Below, piece after piece: positions 32,674 to 40,777 of a stretch of DNA of 64,000 nt; the first letter of the stretch is position 1; each line of letters begins with the position of its first letter. The DNA comes from Lichenicoccus sp965276875 (GTDB lineage: Bacteria > Pseudomonadota > Alphaproteobacteria > Acetobacterales > Acetobacteraceae). The notes beneath the pieces were generated by a model that was not told the DNA's origin, did not search any database, and saw only the letters and a list, made by a program, of their open reading frames with translations. Location: contig NZ_OZ255701.1 in the NCBI RefSeq assembly GCF_965276875.1, positions 1,116,001 to 1,180,000 on the forward strand, written 5' to 3'. The position numbers and the translations under genes were made by a program.

Positions 32674-35336
32674 GCCTGGATGCGATCTTCACCACCACCG
32701 AGGGCCAGCGGCTGCTCGACGCGCGCGAGGGCGCGCCCTGGCGCCGCTGGGGGCCCTATCTCAGCGAACGCCAATGGGGCACGGTGCGCGAGGATTACAG
32801 CCCCGGCGGCACCGCGTGGGACTATCTGCCGCACGATCACGCGCGAAGCCGCGCCTATCGATGGGGCGAGGATGGTCTGGCCGGGTTCGCCGACGACCGG
32901 CTGTCCTGGTGCCTCTCGCTCGCTCTATGGAACGGCCACGACCCGATCCTCAAGGAGCGGCTGTTCGGCCTGACCAACAGCGAGGGCAATCACGGCGAGG
33001 ACGTCAAGGAGCTCTACTACTTCCTCGACGGCGTCCCGAGCCACGCCTACATGCGGATGCTCTACAAATACCCGCACGCCGCCTTCCCGTACGAGAGGCT
33101 GGTTCGCGAAAACCGCGCGCGCTCGACCGCGGAGCGCGAGTTCGAGCTGATCGACACCGGGATTTTTGACGAGGGCCGCTATTTCGACGTCGTCGTCGAG
33201 TGGGCCAAGGCCTCGCCCGACGACCTGCTGCTGTCGATCACCGTGCATAATCGCGGACCGGACGCGGCCACGCTGCACGTGCTGCCGCAGCTCTGGGCAC
33301 GCAACGACTGGTCCTGGGAACCGAAAGGGCCGGATGCCCGGCGACCGTCTCTGCGCGTCCGCGACGGTGTCGTGATCGCCGAGCATCATGCGCTGGAGTC
33401 GCGCAGCTTCGAGGTGGAGGGCAATGCGGCATGGCTGGTCTGCGAGAACGAGACCAACTTCGCGCGGCTGTATGGCCTGCCTGCAACGGCCTCGGCCAAG
33501 GACGGCATCAACGACGCCGTCGTGCTCGGCCGCGATGATGGTCTCCGCCAAAACAGTATCGGCACCAAGTGCGCTTCGCACCAGGTGATGCACGTGCCTG
33601 GACAGGGATCCGCGACCCTGCGCGCCCGCTTCCGCCCGTCGGATGCGGCACCCGGCTTCGCCGCGTTCGACGGTGTGCTCGCGTCGCGACGCGCCGAGGC
33701 CGACGCGTTCTACGACGCGCTGCAGGCGGGCATGACCGACACGGACGCCAGGCTGGTGCAGCGCCAGGCCTTCGCCGGCCTGCTCTGGTCAAAGCAGGCC
33801 TATCTCTACGACGTCCGACGCTGGCTGCAAGGCGATCCGGGACAGCCGCCGCCGTCCCGCCCGGGCGAGGGCCGCAACGCCGGATGGCGCCATCTCGACG
33901 CGGCCGACGTGCTCTCGATGCCCGATACCTGGGAGTATCCCTGGTTCGCCGCCTGGGATCTGGCGTTTCACTGCGTCGCCTTCGCCCCGATCGACCCGGA
34001 CTTCGCCAAGCAGCAGCTTCTGCTGCTGACCGGCGACCGCTACGCGCACCCGAATGGGCAGCTTCCCGCGTACGAATGGGCATTCGGTGACGTCAATCCG
34101 CCGGTGCAGGCCTGGGCGGCGCTGCGCATCTTCCAGATGGACCGGACGATGAGCGGCCAGCCGGATCGCGCCTTCCTGGAGCGCTGCTTCCATCGGCTGT
34201 CGCTCAACTTCACCTGGTGGGTCAATCGCAAGGATGCCGACGGGCGCAACGTCTTTGGCGGCGGCTTCCTCGGCCTGGACAACATCTCCGTCTTCGACCG
34301 TTCCGCGACGCTGCCGGGTGGCAGCGTCATCGACCAGTCGGACGGCACCGCCTGGATGGCGATGTTCGCGCTCAACCTGATGCGGATCGCGCTCGAACTC
34401 GCCGTGGCCGATGCGGTCTATGAGGGAATGGCGCTCAAATTCTTCGAGCATTTCCTGCTCATCGCCGAGGCGATGACGACCACCGGCGGCATCGGCCTGT
34501 GGAACGACGAGGACGCATTCTTCTACGATGTGCTTCGTCTGCCGGGCCGTGGCGGCATCCCGCTCAGGTTGCAGACGATCGTCGGCCTGATTCCGCTGTT
34601 CGCCGTCGAGGTGATCGACGGGGCCGCGATCGACCGGCTCCCAGAGTTCCGAGCGGGGCTGCTTGCGGTCCTGCGGAAACGCCCGGAACTCGCGGCGCTG
34701 ATCTCACGCTGGTCGGTGCCGGGCGTGGGCGACCGCCGCCTGCTGTCGCTGCTGCGCGGCCACCGGATGAAACGCCTGCTCGCGCGCATGCTCGACCCGG
34801 CGGAGTTCCTCTCGCCGTTCGGCGTACGCGCCCTCTCCCAACGTCATCGCGATCACCCTTTCGCGCTCGATCTCGACGGCGCCCGCCTGACCGTCGGCTA
34901 CGAGCCGGGCGAAGGCTTGTCCACCGCCTTCGGTGGCAACTCCAACTGGCGGGGTCCGATCTGGATGCCGGTCAACTTCCTGCTCATCGACAGCCTGCAC
35001 GAGTTCCAGCGCTATTATGGTGACGATTTCCTGGTCGAGTATCCGACCGGCTCAGGCCAGCATCTGACCCTTGGCACAATTGCCGACCGCCTCGCTGCCC
35101 GCCTCGGCCAGACCTTCCTGCGCGACGCCCAGGGACGCCGCCCGGTCTGGGGCAATTGCGCGCTGCTGCAGTCCGATCCGCATTTCCGCGATCACCTGCT
35201 GTTTCACGAATATTTCCACGGTGATGACGGCAGGGGTCTCGGCGCCTCGCATCAGACCGGCTGGACCGCGTGCGTGGCACTTCTGCTCTCCGGACCTGGC
35301 GGCGTATGGCAGCGCATCTGCCGCAACTGCGATTAG
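32670..35336 (+). CDS. MGH1/GH63-like glucosidase
   Basis: This 888-residue protein starts at 32670 (MSLDAIFTTTEGQRLLDARE) within the stop of the GH133 gene. N-terminal blocks include RWGPYLSERQWGTVREDYSP and LFGLTNSEGNHGEDVKELYY. The (alpha/alpha)6 toroid includes YPWFAAWDLAFHCVAFAPID, FGDVNPPVQAWAALRIFQMD and LDQSDGTAWMAMF-type blocks; near the end are GGNSNWRGPIWMPVNFLLID and a final HQTGWTACVALLL. This layout matches large bacterial mannosylglycerate hydrolase-like or GH63 glucosidases. Acidic residues in WDLAF and SDGTAWM regions are likely catalytic. The exact substrate (alpha-glucosyl, kojibiose-like or glucosylglycerate-type) cannot be decided. Confidence 0.85.
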   Translation: MSLDAIFTTTEGQRLLDAREGAPWRRWGPYLSERQWGTVREDYSPGGTAWDYLPHDHARSRAYRWGEDGLAGFADDRLSWCLSLALWNGHDPILKERLFGLTNSEGNHGEDVKELYYFLDGVPSHAYMRMLYKYPHAAFPYERLVRENRARSTAEREFELIDTGIFDEGRYFDVVVEWAKASPDDLLLSITVHNRGPDAATLHVLPQLWARNDWSWEPKGPDARRPSLRVRDGVVIAEHHALESRSFEVEGNAAWLVCENETNFARLYGLPATASAKDGINDAVVLGRDDGLRQNSIGTKCASHQVMHVPGQGSATLRARFRPSDAAPGFAAFDGVLASRRAEADAFYDALQAGMTDTDARLVQRQAFAGLLWSKQAYLYDVRRWLQGDPGQPPPSRPGEGRNAGWRHLDAADVLSMPDTWEYPWFAAWDLAFHCVAFAPIDPDFAKQQLLLLTGDRYAHPNGQLPAYEWAFGDVNPPVQAWAALRIFQMDRTMSGQPDRAFLERCFHRLSLNFTWWVNRKDADGRNVFGGGFLGLDNISVFDRSATLPGGSVIDQSDGTAWMAMFALNLMRIALELAVADAVYEGMALKFFEHFLLIAEAMTTTGGIGLWNDEDAFFYDVLRLPGRGGIPLRLQTIVGLIPLFAVEVIDGAAIDRLPEFRAGLLAVLRKRPELAALISRWSVPGVGDRRLLSLLRGHRMKRLLARMLDPAEFLSPFGVRALSQRHRDHPFALDLDGARLTVGYEPGEGLSTAFGGNSNWRGPIWMPVNFLLIDSLHEFQRYYGDDFLVEYPTGSGQHLTLGTIADRLAARLGQTFLRDAQGRRPVWGNCALLQSDPHFRDHLLFHEYFHGDDGRGLGASHQTGWTACVALLLSGPGGVWQRICRNCD

Positions 35337-35343
35337 CGCCCTC

Positions 35344-36180
35344 ATGAACGCGCAGTTGACCGGGTCGATTCGTCCGCTCCGCTCTGACCTCGTCTCGCAC
35401 CTGCCAGAATATGGCATCGAAGCGGCAGGTTTGGCGGCGATCGTGTTTGTCGCGGCGCTGGCGACCGCCATCGTCACCACGCGGCTCGATGCCATCAGCC
35501 CGCTGCACCAGCGCATGCTCGAGGCCGCGCTGGTTGCCGCCACCGTGCTCGCCATGACCTACTCGCCGTGGGGAAAGCGCTCCGGCGCGCACTACAATCC
35601 CGCGGTCACGCTAACCTTCCTTGCCCTCGGCCGGATGCGCCGTGCGGACGCCGCCTGCTACATCGCGGCCCAGGCCGTGGGCGCCCTGATCGGCATCGCC
35701 GCCGCGGCCCTGATTGCCGGCGCCGCGCTGCGCGACCCGCCGGTCTTCTGGATTGTCACTCGGCCGGGCGCCGACGGTACGTTGGCAGCACTGGCAGGCG
35801 AATTTGCTGTGGCCTTTCTCCTGATGAGCACCGTGCTGGTCGCCGGCGGCATCTCGGCGCTCAAGCCGTTCGTGGGTGTCTTCGCGGCCTTTCTGGTTTT
35901 CCTTTTCATCTGCGTGGAGGCGCCGCTTTCCGGGTTCAGCATGAACCCCGCGCGCAGTCTTGCCTCAGCGCTTCCGGCGGGCGCCTGGAATGGCTTCTGG
36001 ATATATGTTCTGGCACCGCCGGCCGGCATGCTCGCCGCCGCTTTGGTCAATCGAAGCGTGCCGAACCTGCCCTGCACCCGTTGCGCCAAGGTGCAGGGCA
36101 GCCCACACCAACGCTGCATCCATTGCGGCTACGAGCCCGGGTGCAGCGATCTCGCCACAGGGGGTTCTTCACCTTCGTGA
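35344..36180 (+). CDS. Aquaporin/MIP-family channel with C-terminal Cys cluster
   Basis: This 278-residue channel starts 7 bases after the GH63-like gene. It has six membrane segments and both NPA boxes: GAHYNPAVTLTFLALGRMRR and SGFSMNPARSLASALPAGAW. Arg follows the second box as in typical aquaporins, and selectivity (water or glycerol) is not decided. Unusually, the protein continues past the last helix into CTRCAKVQGSPHQRC, then CGYEPGC, a CxxC-like zinc-ribbon or iron-binding motif (about residues 243-268). The operon with two glucosidases suggests osmotic adjustment or export of a sugar-derived polyol. Confidence 0.88.
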   Translation: MNAQLTGSIRPLRSDLVSHLPEYGIEAAGLAAIVFVAALATAIVTTRLDAISPLHQRMLEAALVAATVLAMTYSPWGKRSGAHYNPAVTLTFLALGRMRRADAACYIAAQAVGALIGIAAAALIAGAALRDPPVFWIVTRPGADGTLAALAGEFAVAFLLMSTVLVAGGISALKPFVGVFAAFLVFLFICVEAPLSGFSMNPARSLASALPAGAWNGFWIYVLAPPAGMLAAALVNRSVPNLPCTRCAKVQGSPHQRCIHCGYEPGCSDLATGGSSPS

Positions 36181-36259
36181 ACGCCTGTCCGGAGTTGGCG
36201 GGAGGGATCCGGTCTGGCCGAGCTTGGCCGAGTCTGGCGACACTCCTGTATATCAAGCC

Positions 36260-37150
36260 ATGCAATTGAACGAGATCCGCTACTTCATCGCGCTCAGCCA
36301 GACGCTGAACTTCACCAAGGCGGCCGAGACCTGCAACATCAGTCAGCCCGCCCTGACCCGTGCAATTCACAAGATGGAACAAGAGCTCGGCGGCCTGCTC
36401 TTTTCGCGCGAGCGCAACAACACGCACCTGACGGCGCTCGGCCAACTCATCGAGCCCCACCTGCGCGAGATCGTCTCGCGTAGCGGGCAGGTCGAGAAAC
36501 TCGCTACACGCTTCATAAGGCTCGAGCGTGCCGCCCTCTCGGTGGGCGTGATGTGTACCATCGGGCCGGCGCTTTTCGCGAGCTTCCTTGGCAGCTTTCA
36601 TGCCGATCACCCCGGCGTTGAGCTGAGCCTGCTCGAAGGCGTCCCCGACCAGCTATGCGCGATGCTCCTCGAAGGCGCGATCGACGTCGCGATCATGGCC
36701 GCCCCTCGGGGCTTCGCTCCCGAGATGCGCGCCACACCAATCTACGACGAACGCTTCGTTATCGCCTGCTCCGCCGGGCATCGCTTCGCCCGCCAGGAAA
36801 GCGTGCCGGTCGCCTCTCTCGATGGCGAGTCCTATCTCCTGCGGATCAACTGTGAGTTCCATGACGTCCTCGACACGATGTGCCGAAACCAGAACGTCCG
36901 GCTCATCCATTCCTACCGGAGCGAGCGGGAGGACTGGATCCTGACAATGGTCGCCGCCGGACTCGGCATCTGCTTTCTCCCCGAGTTCTCCAACGCGGTC
37001 CCGGGTGTGATCGGCGTTCCGGTGGTCCTCCCAAGCGTTAGTCGCGAGGTATGTCTGGTGACGGTTGCCGGCCGGCGGCATTCGCCGCCGGTTGATGCCT
37101 TCGTTCAAGCCGTCCAGCGCTACCGCTGGGTGCCGGGTCCAGACATCTGA
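36260..37150 (+). CDS. LysR-family regulator, paralogue of the one at 2788-3681
   Basis: This 296-residue protein starts at 36260 (MQLNEIRYFIALSQTLNFTK). The helix-turn-helix reads NISQPALTRAIHKMEQELGG, followed by LLFSRERNNTHLTALGQLIE. Effector-domain blocks such as LRINCEFHDVLDTMCRNQN and SEREDWILTMVAAGLGICFL parallel the paralogue at 2788-3681. It follows the aquaporin by 79 bases in the same direction and precedes a small protein by 18 bases. It may regulate the glucosidase operon or the GMC gene, but no operator was identified. Confidence 0.9.
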   Translation: MQLNEIRYFIALSQTLNFTKAAETCNISQPALTRAIHKMEQELGGLLFSRERNNTHLTALGQLIEPHLREIVSRSGQVEKLATRFIRLERAALSVGVMCTIGPALFASFLGSFHADHPGVELSLLEGVPDQLCAMLLEGAIDVAIMAAPRGFAPEMRATPIYDERFVIACSAGHRFARQESVPVASLDGESYLLRINCEFHDVLDTMCRNQNVRLIHSYRSEREDWILTMVAAGLGICFLPEFSNAVPGVIGVPVVLPSVSREVCLVTVAGRRHSPPVDAFVQAVQRYRWVPGPDI

Positions 37151-37168
37151 GCGAGCGGCAGACCGGCA

Positions 37169-37579
37169 ATGGAACCAGCGATGATGTCGACGATGTCGGC
37201 ATTGACCGGAACGATCATCGGCGGGGCAACGACCTTCGCCTCCAGTTGGCTGACCCGCACGCAGCAGTTCCGTGCCGAGCGCGCGGCCGAGCAAAGGGAG
37301 AAGCGGGAGGAGCTGTACGGGAGATTTCTCGACGAGGCGATACGCCTGGTCATGTCGACAGGCGGCAATGGCGCCGCCGATTTCGTCGCCATACGCGCCG
37401 TTTACATGCGCATCCTGCTGGTCGCCAGCGACGATGTCGTGGCACTCGCCCAGCAGATCATCTCCGGGCTCGAGAACGACGCCGCTCGAGCGGGCGCGGG
37501 CATGGCCGGAGATACCGGCATGCAGCTTACCGGTTTTGCCCGGGCCTGCCGGCGGGAACTCAAGGCGTTACGCCGTTGA
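37169..37579 (+). CDS. Small membrane-anchored hypothetical protein
   Basis: This protein of up to 136 residues has one N-terminal hydrophobic segment (STMSALTGTIIGGATTFASS) followed by a charged helical stretch QFRAERAAEQREKREELYGR and a mostly helical C-terminus. The start could be 37169 or one of the next Met codons. The frame has good codon use and follows the LysR gene closely. It overlaps the GMC gene tail-to-tail by 20 bases. No function is recognised; similar small proteins are common in alphaproteobacteria without annotation. Confidence 0.6.
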   Translation: MEPAMMSTMSALTGTIIGGATTFASSWLTRTQQFRAERAAEQREKREELYGRFLDEAIRLVMSTGGNGAADFVAIRAVYMRILLVASDDVVALAQQIISGLENDAARAGAGMAGDTGMQLTGFARACRRELKALRR

Positions 37580-39149
37580 GCCGCTCCCTGATCCGTTCGG
37601 CGACGCGAAGCGCGTTGGCGATGATGGTCAGTGTCGGGTTTACCGCGCCGATCGATGGGAAGAAGCTTGCGTCGGTCACGTAGAGGTTGTCGAGGCCATG
37701 CGCCCGGCAGTCACGATCGAGCACGCTCGTTTGCGGGTCGTCACCGAAACGCAGTGTGCCCGACTGGTGCGCGGTGCCGCCGATCGGGGTGTCCTGGCCA
37801 AGGTAGAGGCCGCGATCGATGAGTTGGGGGTAAATTCCCGCCATGTTGCAGATCATCTCCAGCTTGTGCTTGAGCCGTCGGTGTCCCTCGACGTTGGTCT
37901 CGGTCAGATCGAGATGCACCCTGCCGTCCTTGTAGAAAACCCGGTTGAACGGCTTCGGCAGGTCCTCGGAGGTGAGCCAGAAATCGATGGAGTGCCGGGC
38001 GAGCCAATCGAACGGCTTCTCCGGGAACCATTGCAGCCATTTCGGCAGCCCCTCGCCATGCACCTGCTCTCCGTCCGACTTGCCGACCATCTGGATGTGT
38101 CCGAGCGGATACTCCCAGTCGTCCGCTCCGAAATAAAAGTCATTGATGCCGAGTGTCTTCTGGAATTGCGTCGGGTTCGGGGTCTTCGAGATCGCCATCA
38201 CCACCGCGTTGTTGTGGCGCATATAGTTGCGGCCGACCTGATCCGACCGGTTGGCAAGTCCGTTCGGATGAGCGTCGTTCGCGGAGCGCAGCAGGAGCAG
38301 GGCGGAGGACAGCGCGCCGCAGGCCACAACGACGAGATCGGCGCTGAATTCGCGCACGGCGCCATCCCTGATGACCGACACGCCCGTCACCGCGGTGCCG
38401 GACGCATTGGTCAGAAGCTTGTCGACAAAAGCGCGCGTGAGCAGCACGACGTTGTCGTGCGCGCGCAAGGTGGGGTCGACCGTGATGATCTGCGCGTCGG
38501 CCTTGCCGTTCACGAGACACGGAAAGCCGTCGAACCGATTGCAGCGGATGCAGGCCGAATGGGGAAGTGCCGCACCATTCTCGTCCTGGTCGAGCAGCGC
38601 CCCCACCGGAAGGTGGAAGGGGTGCAGCCCCTCGCGCATCAGGCCGTCCGCGAGTTCCTGGATGCGCGGCTCGTGGCGGACCGGCGGGAACGGGTAGGCC
38701 TTGGACGCGGGCGGCTCGGTCGGGTCTTCGCCGCGGATACCACGGACCTGGAAGAGGTCCTCGGCCGCCTGATAATAGGGCTCGAACTCGTCGTATTTGA
38801 CCGGCCATTCGGGCGCCACTCCATCCGGGTGGCGCACGCCGTGGAAATCGGCCTCGCGCAGGCGGAACAGAACGGCGCCATAGACCTTGCTGTTGCCGCC
38901 GACGAAGTAGTGCAGGCCGGGCTTGAAGGTCTTGCCGTCGGAGCTGTACCAGGTCTCGTCGGCCTGGTAGCGCGCCTTGATGAAGACCTCCTGGCTGTCC
39001 CAGTTGGCCTGTTCGCGCCGGAGATAATCGCCACGTTCGAGCAGCAGGATCCGCTTGCCGGTCGCCGCCAGCGCATGGACCATCGTTCCGCCGCCGGGGC
39101 CCGAACCGATGACGATGACGTCGTAGTGGTCGGCTGATACCGCGCCCAT
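37560..39149 (-). CDS. GMC-family FAD-dependent oxidoreductase
   Basis: This 529-residue protein has an N-terminal Rossmann fold (DVIVIGSGPGGGTMVHALAA, then LLLERGDYLRREQANWDS). The family block GGNSKVYGAVLFRLREADFH follows, and a CIRCNRFDGFPC motif near residue 200 could bind metal or form disulfides. The C-terminal region has HQSGTLRFGDDPQTSVLDRD and NPTLTIIANALRVAERI, with the His and Asn expected at the active site. GMC enzymes oxidise alcohols and sugars using FAD. No signal peptide is evident. It lies 42 bases downstream of pgl in the same direction, suggesting a sugar or polyol substrate. Confidence 0.88.
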   Translation of the reverse strand: MGAVSADHYDVIVIGSGPGGGTMVHALAATGKRILLLERGDYLRREQANWDSQEVFIKARYQADETWYSSDGKTFKPGLHYFVGGNSKVYGAVLFRLREADFHGVRHPDGVAPEWPVKYDEFEPYYQAAEDLFQVRGIRGEDPTEPPASKAYPFPPVRHEPRIQELADGLMREGLHPFHLPVGALLDQDENGAALPHSACIRCNRFDGFPCLVNGKADAQIITVDPTLRAHDNVVLLTRAFVDKLLTNASGTAVTGVSVIRDGAVREFSADLVVVACGALSSALLLLRSANDAHPNGLANRSDQVGRNYMRHNNAVVMAISKTPNPTQFQKTLGINDFYFGADDWEYPLGHIQMVGKSDGEQVHGEGLPKWLQWFPEKPFDWLARHSIDFWLTSEDLPKPFNRVFYKDGRVHLDLTETNVEGHRRLKHKLEMICNMAGIYPQLIDRGLYLGQDTPIGGTAHQSGTLRFGDDPQTSVLDRDCRAHGLDNLYVTDASFFPSIGAVNPTLTIIANALRVAERIRERLNGVTP

Positions 39150-39191
39150 GGCTCGGCCTTTCGATGAAGGTTGGCGTTGAGGAACGAGCGG

Positions 39192-39905
39192 TCATCGTAA
39201 TGCGGCGGCCCGGTCTATGAACAGCCGGCGCTCGCCGACCGGCACGACGTACACCGCGGGCAGCGCCTCGTCGCCCACCATCGCCCGCGCCAGGATGTCC
39301 CGCTTGCCCTCGCCCGACACCAGAAAGGCCACCACGCGGCTGCTGTTCAGCGCCGGGTAGGTAAGTGTCAGCCGCGGCTCCGGCTTGGCGCCAACCACCG
39401 CCGCGGTCCAGGCGCGGCACTCCCCCAGCGCGGCCACGCCGGGGAACAGGGAGGCGGTGTGGCCGTCCTCGCCCAACCCGAGGAGCTGCACGTCGAACAG
39501 CGGACGCGACGCATCGAGCGTGTCGCTGCCGTAGAAGCGCTTCAGCGTGTCGGCGTACCGCAGCGCCGCGTGCTCCGGATCACCGTCGGTCCGCCAGGGA
39601 TGCACCTGGGCGGCGGGGATCGGCACGTGGGCGATCATCGCCTGCCGTGCCATGCGGTAGTTGCTGTCGGGATGATCGTGCGGCACGAAGCGTTCGTCGC
39701 CAAAGAACAGGTGGGTACGATCCCAGGGAAAGCGATCGCGGAACCCGTCGGACGCAAGCAACCCATACAACGCCTTGGGTGTCGAGCCGCCGGACAGGCC
39801 CAACACGAAGCTGCCCTGCTTGGCCAAAGCCTCCTCCAGCAGCCATTCCGCCACGTGCCGGGCGATGGCCTTGCCGTCCTGCAGGACGACGATCTCGCCG
39901 TTCAT
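39192..39905 (-). CDS. pgl: 6-phosphogluconolactonase
   Basis: This 237-residue protein of the glucosamine/galactosamine isomerase-like fold shows FVLGLSGGSTPKALYGLLAS, HLFFGDERFVPHDHPDSNYR, LLGLGEDGHTASLFPG and RLTLTYPALNSSRVVAFLVS, the standard DevB/Pgl motifs. It hydrolyses 6-phosphogluconolactone to 6-phosphogluconate after zwf. Its ATG overlaps the stop of the HAD hydrolase by four bases, and it belongs to the minus-strand operon from tkt to the GMC gene. Confidence 0.93.
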   Translation of the reverse strand: MNGEIVVLQDGKAIARHVAEWLLEEALAKQGSFVLGLSGGSTPKALYGLLASDGFRDRFPWDRTHLFFGDERFVPHDHPDSNYRMARQAMIAHVPIPAAQVHPWRTDGDPEHAALRYADTLKRFYGSDTLDASRPLFDVQLLGLGEDGHTASLFPGVAALGECRAWTAAVVGAKPEPRLTLTYPALNSSRVVAFLVSGEGKRDILARAMVGDEALPAVYVVPVGERRLFIDRAAALR

Positions 39906-40720
39906 GGCAGGATGAACCTCTCGACTGCTTTGGCGAATCCTTCGTTCTCGTAACTATCCGTCACCGCATCGGCCTCCCCCTGCACGGCCTCGCTGGCATT
40001 GCCCATGGCGATGGAAAAGCCGCTCGGCTTGAACATCAGCACGTCGTTGGGCTGGTCACCGATGGTGGCGATCTGCCCGGGATCGATGCCCAGCGTGCGT
40101 GACAGGTACGCGACCACACTGCCCTTGTTGGCGTTTGGGTGCGTGACGTCGAGATAGTAAGGCTGCGAGCGCGCGGCCGAGGCGGCGTTGCCCAATGCCG
40201 CCTGCACCGTCCGCTCGCAGTCGGCCACCTTGTCCAGGTCCTCGCTGACGCCGACGATCTTCACCGCGCTCTTGAGGTGCGCGTCGGTGAACGCCCGCAC
40301 GACCTTGGGCGGGAATTGCACCGTGCGCTCCTCCCGCTCGCGGTGCGGCGCATCGATGTCGCGCAAAAGCCAGTCGTCGCCGCTATAGACCCAGACGTCC
40401 AGCCCCGCCTGCTCGATCAGCGCGATTGTCCGCGTCGCTGCGTCGGGGTCGAGCGTGTGGCTCTCGATGATGTTGAGGTCAGACCGGACGAAGAGCCCGC
40501 CGTTGAAGCCGGCGATCGGCGTGGTGATCCGTAGCGGCTCGAACAGCATTTTCATGCCTTTCGGTGGCCGGCCGCTGGTGATGGCAAAGCGGATGCCCTT
40601 TGTCGCCATGGCGCGTACGGATTTCCGCGCACGCTCGGTCAGCACCTTGTCCTTGGTGACCAGCGTGCCGTCCACGTCGGCGAGGAACAGTGCGATCTTA
40701 TCGGGTCGGCGACGGGACAT
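39902..40720 (-). CDS. Cof-type HAD-IIB sugar phosphatase
   Basis: This 272-residue protein has the HAD motif I LFLADVDGTLVTKDK (nucleophile Asp and acid Asp), motif II in ITSGRPPKG, motif III Lys in the middle and motif IV IATIGDQPNDVLMFKPSGFS. The HAD-IIB cap matches Cof/YidA-type phosphatases acting on sugar phosphates. It is embedded between zwf (58 bases upstream) and pgl (overlapping), which suggests removal of a pentose phosphate pathway intermediate or a toxic side product such as a lactone phosphate. The exact substrate is not known. Confidence 0.88.
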   Translation of the reverse strand: MSRRRPDKIALFLADVDGTLVTKDKVLTERARKSVRAMATKGIRFAITSGRPPKGMKMLFEPLRITTPIAGFNGGLFVRSDLNIIESHTLDPDAATRTIALIEQAGLDVWVYSGDDWLLRDIDAPHREREERTVQFPPKVVRAFTDAHLKSAVKIVGVSEDLDKVADCERTVQAALGNAASAARSQPYYLDVTHPNANKGSVVAYLSRTLGIDPGQIATIGDQPNDVLMFKPSGFSIAMGNASEAVQGEADAVTDSYENEGFAKAVERFILP

Positions 40721-40777
40721 TCCGCGTTTCCTAAGCAGCGTTGGAGGAGGTGTTGATGTCCCGGACGACGAGCCTGA

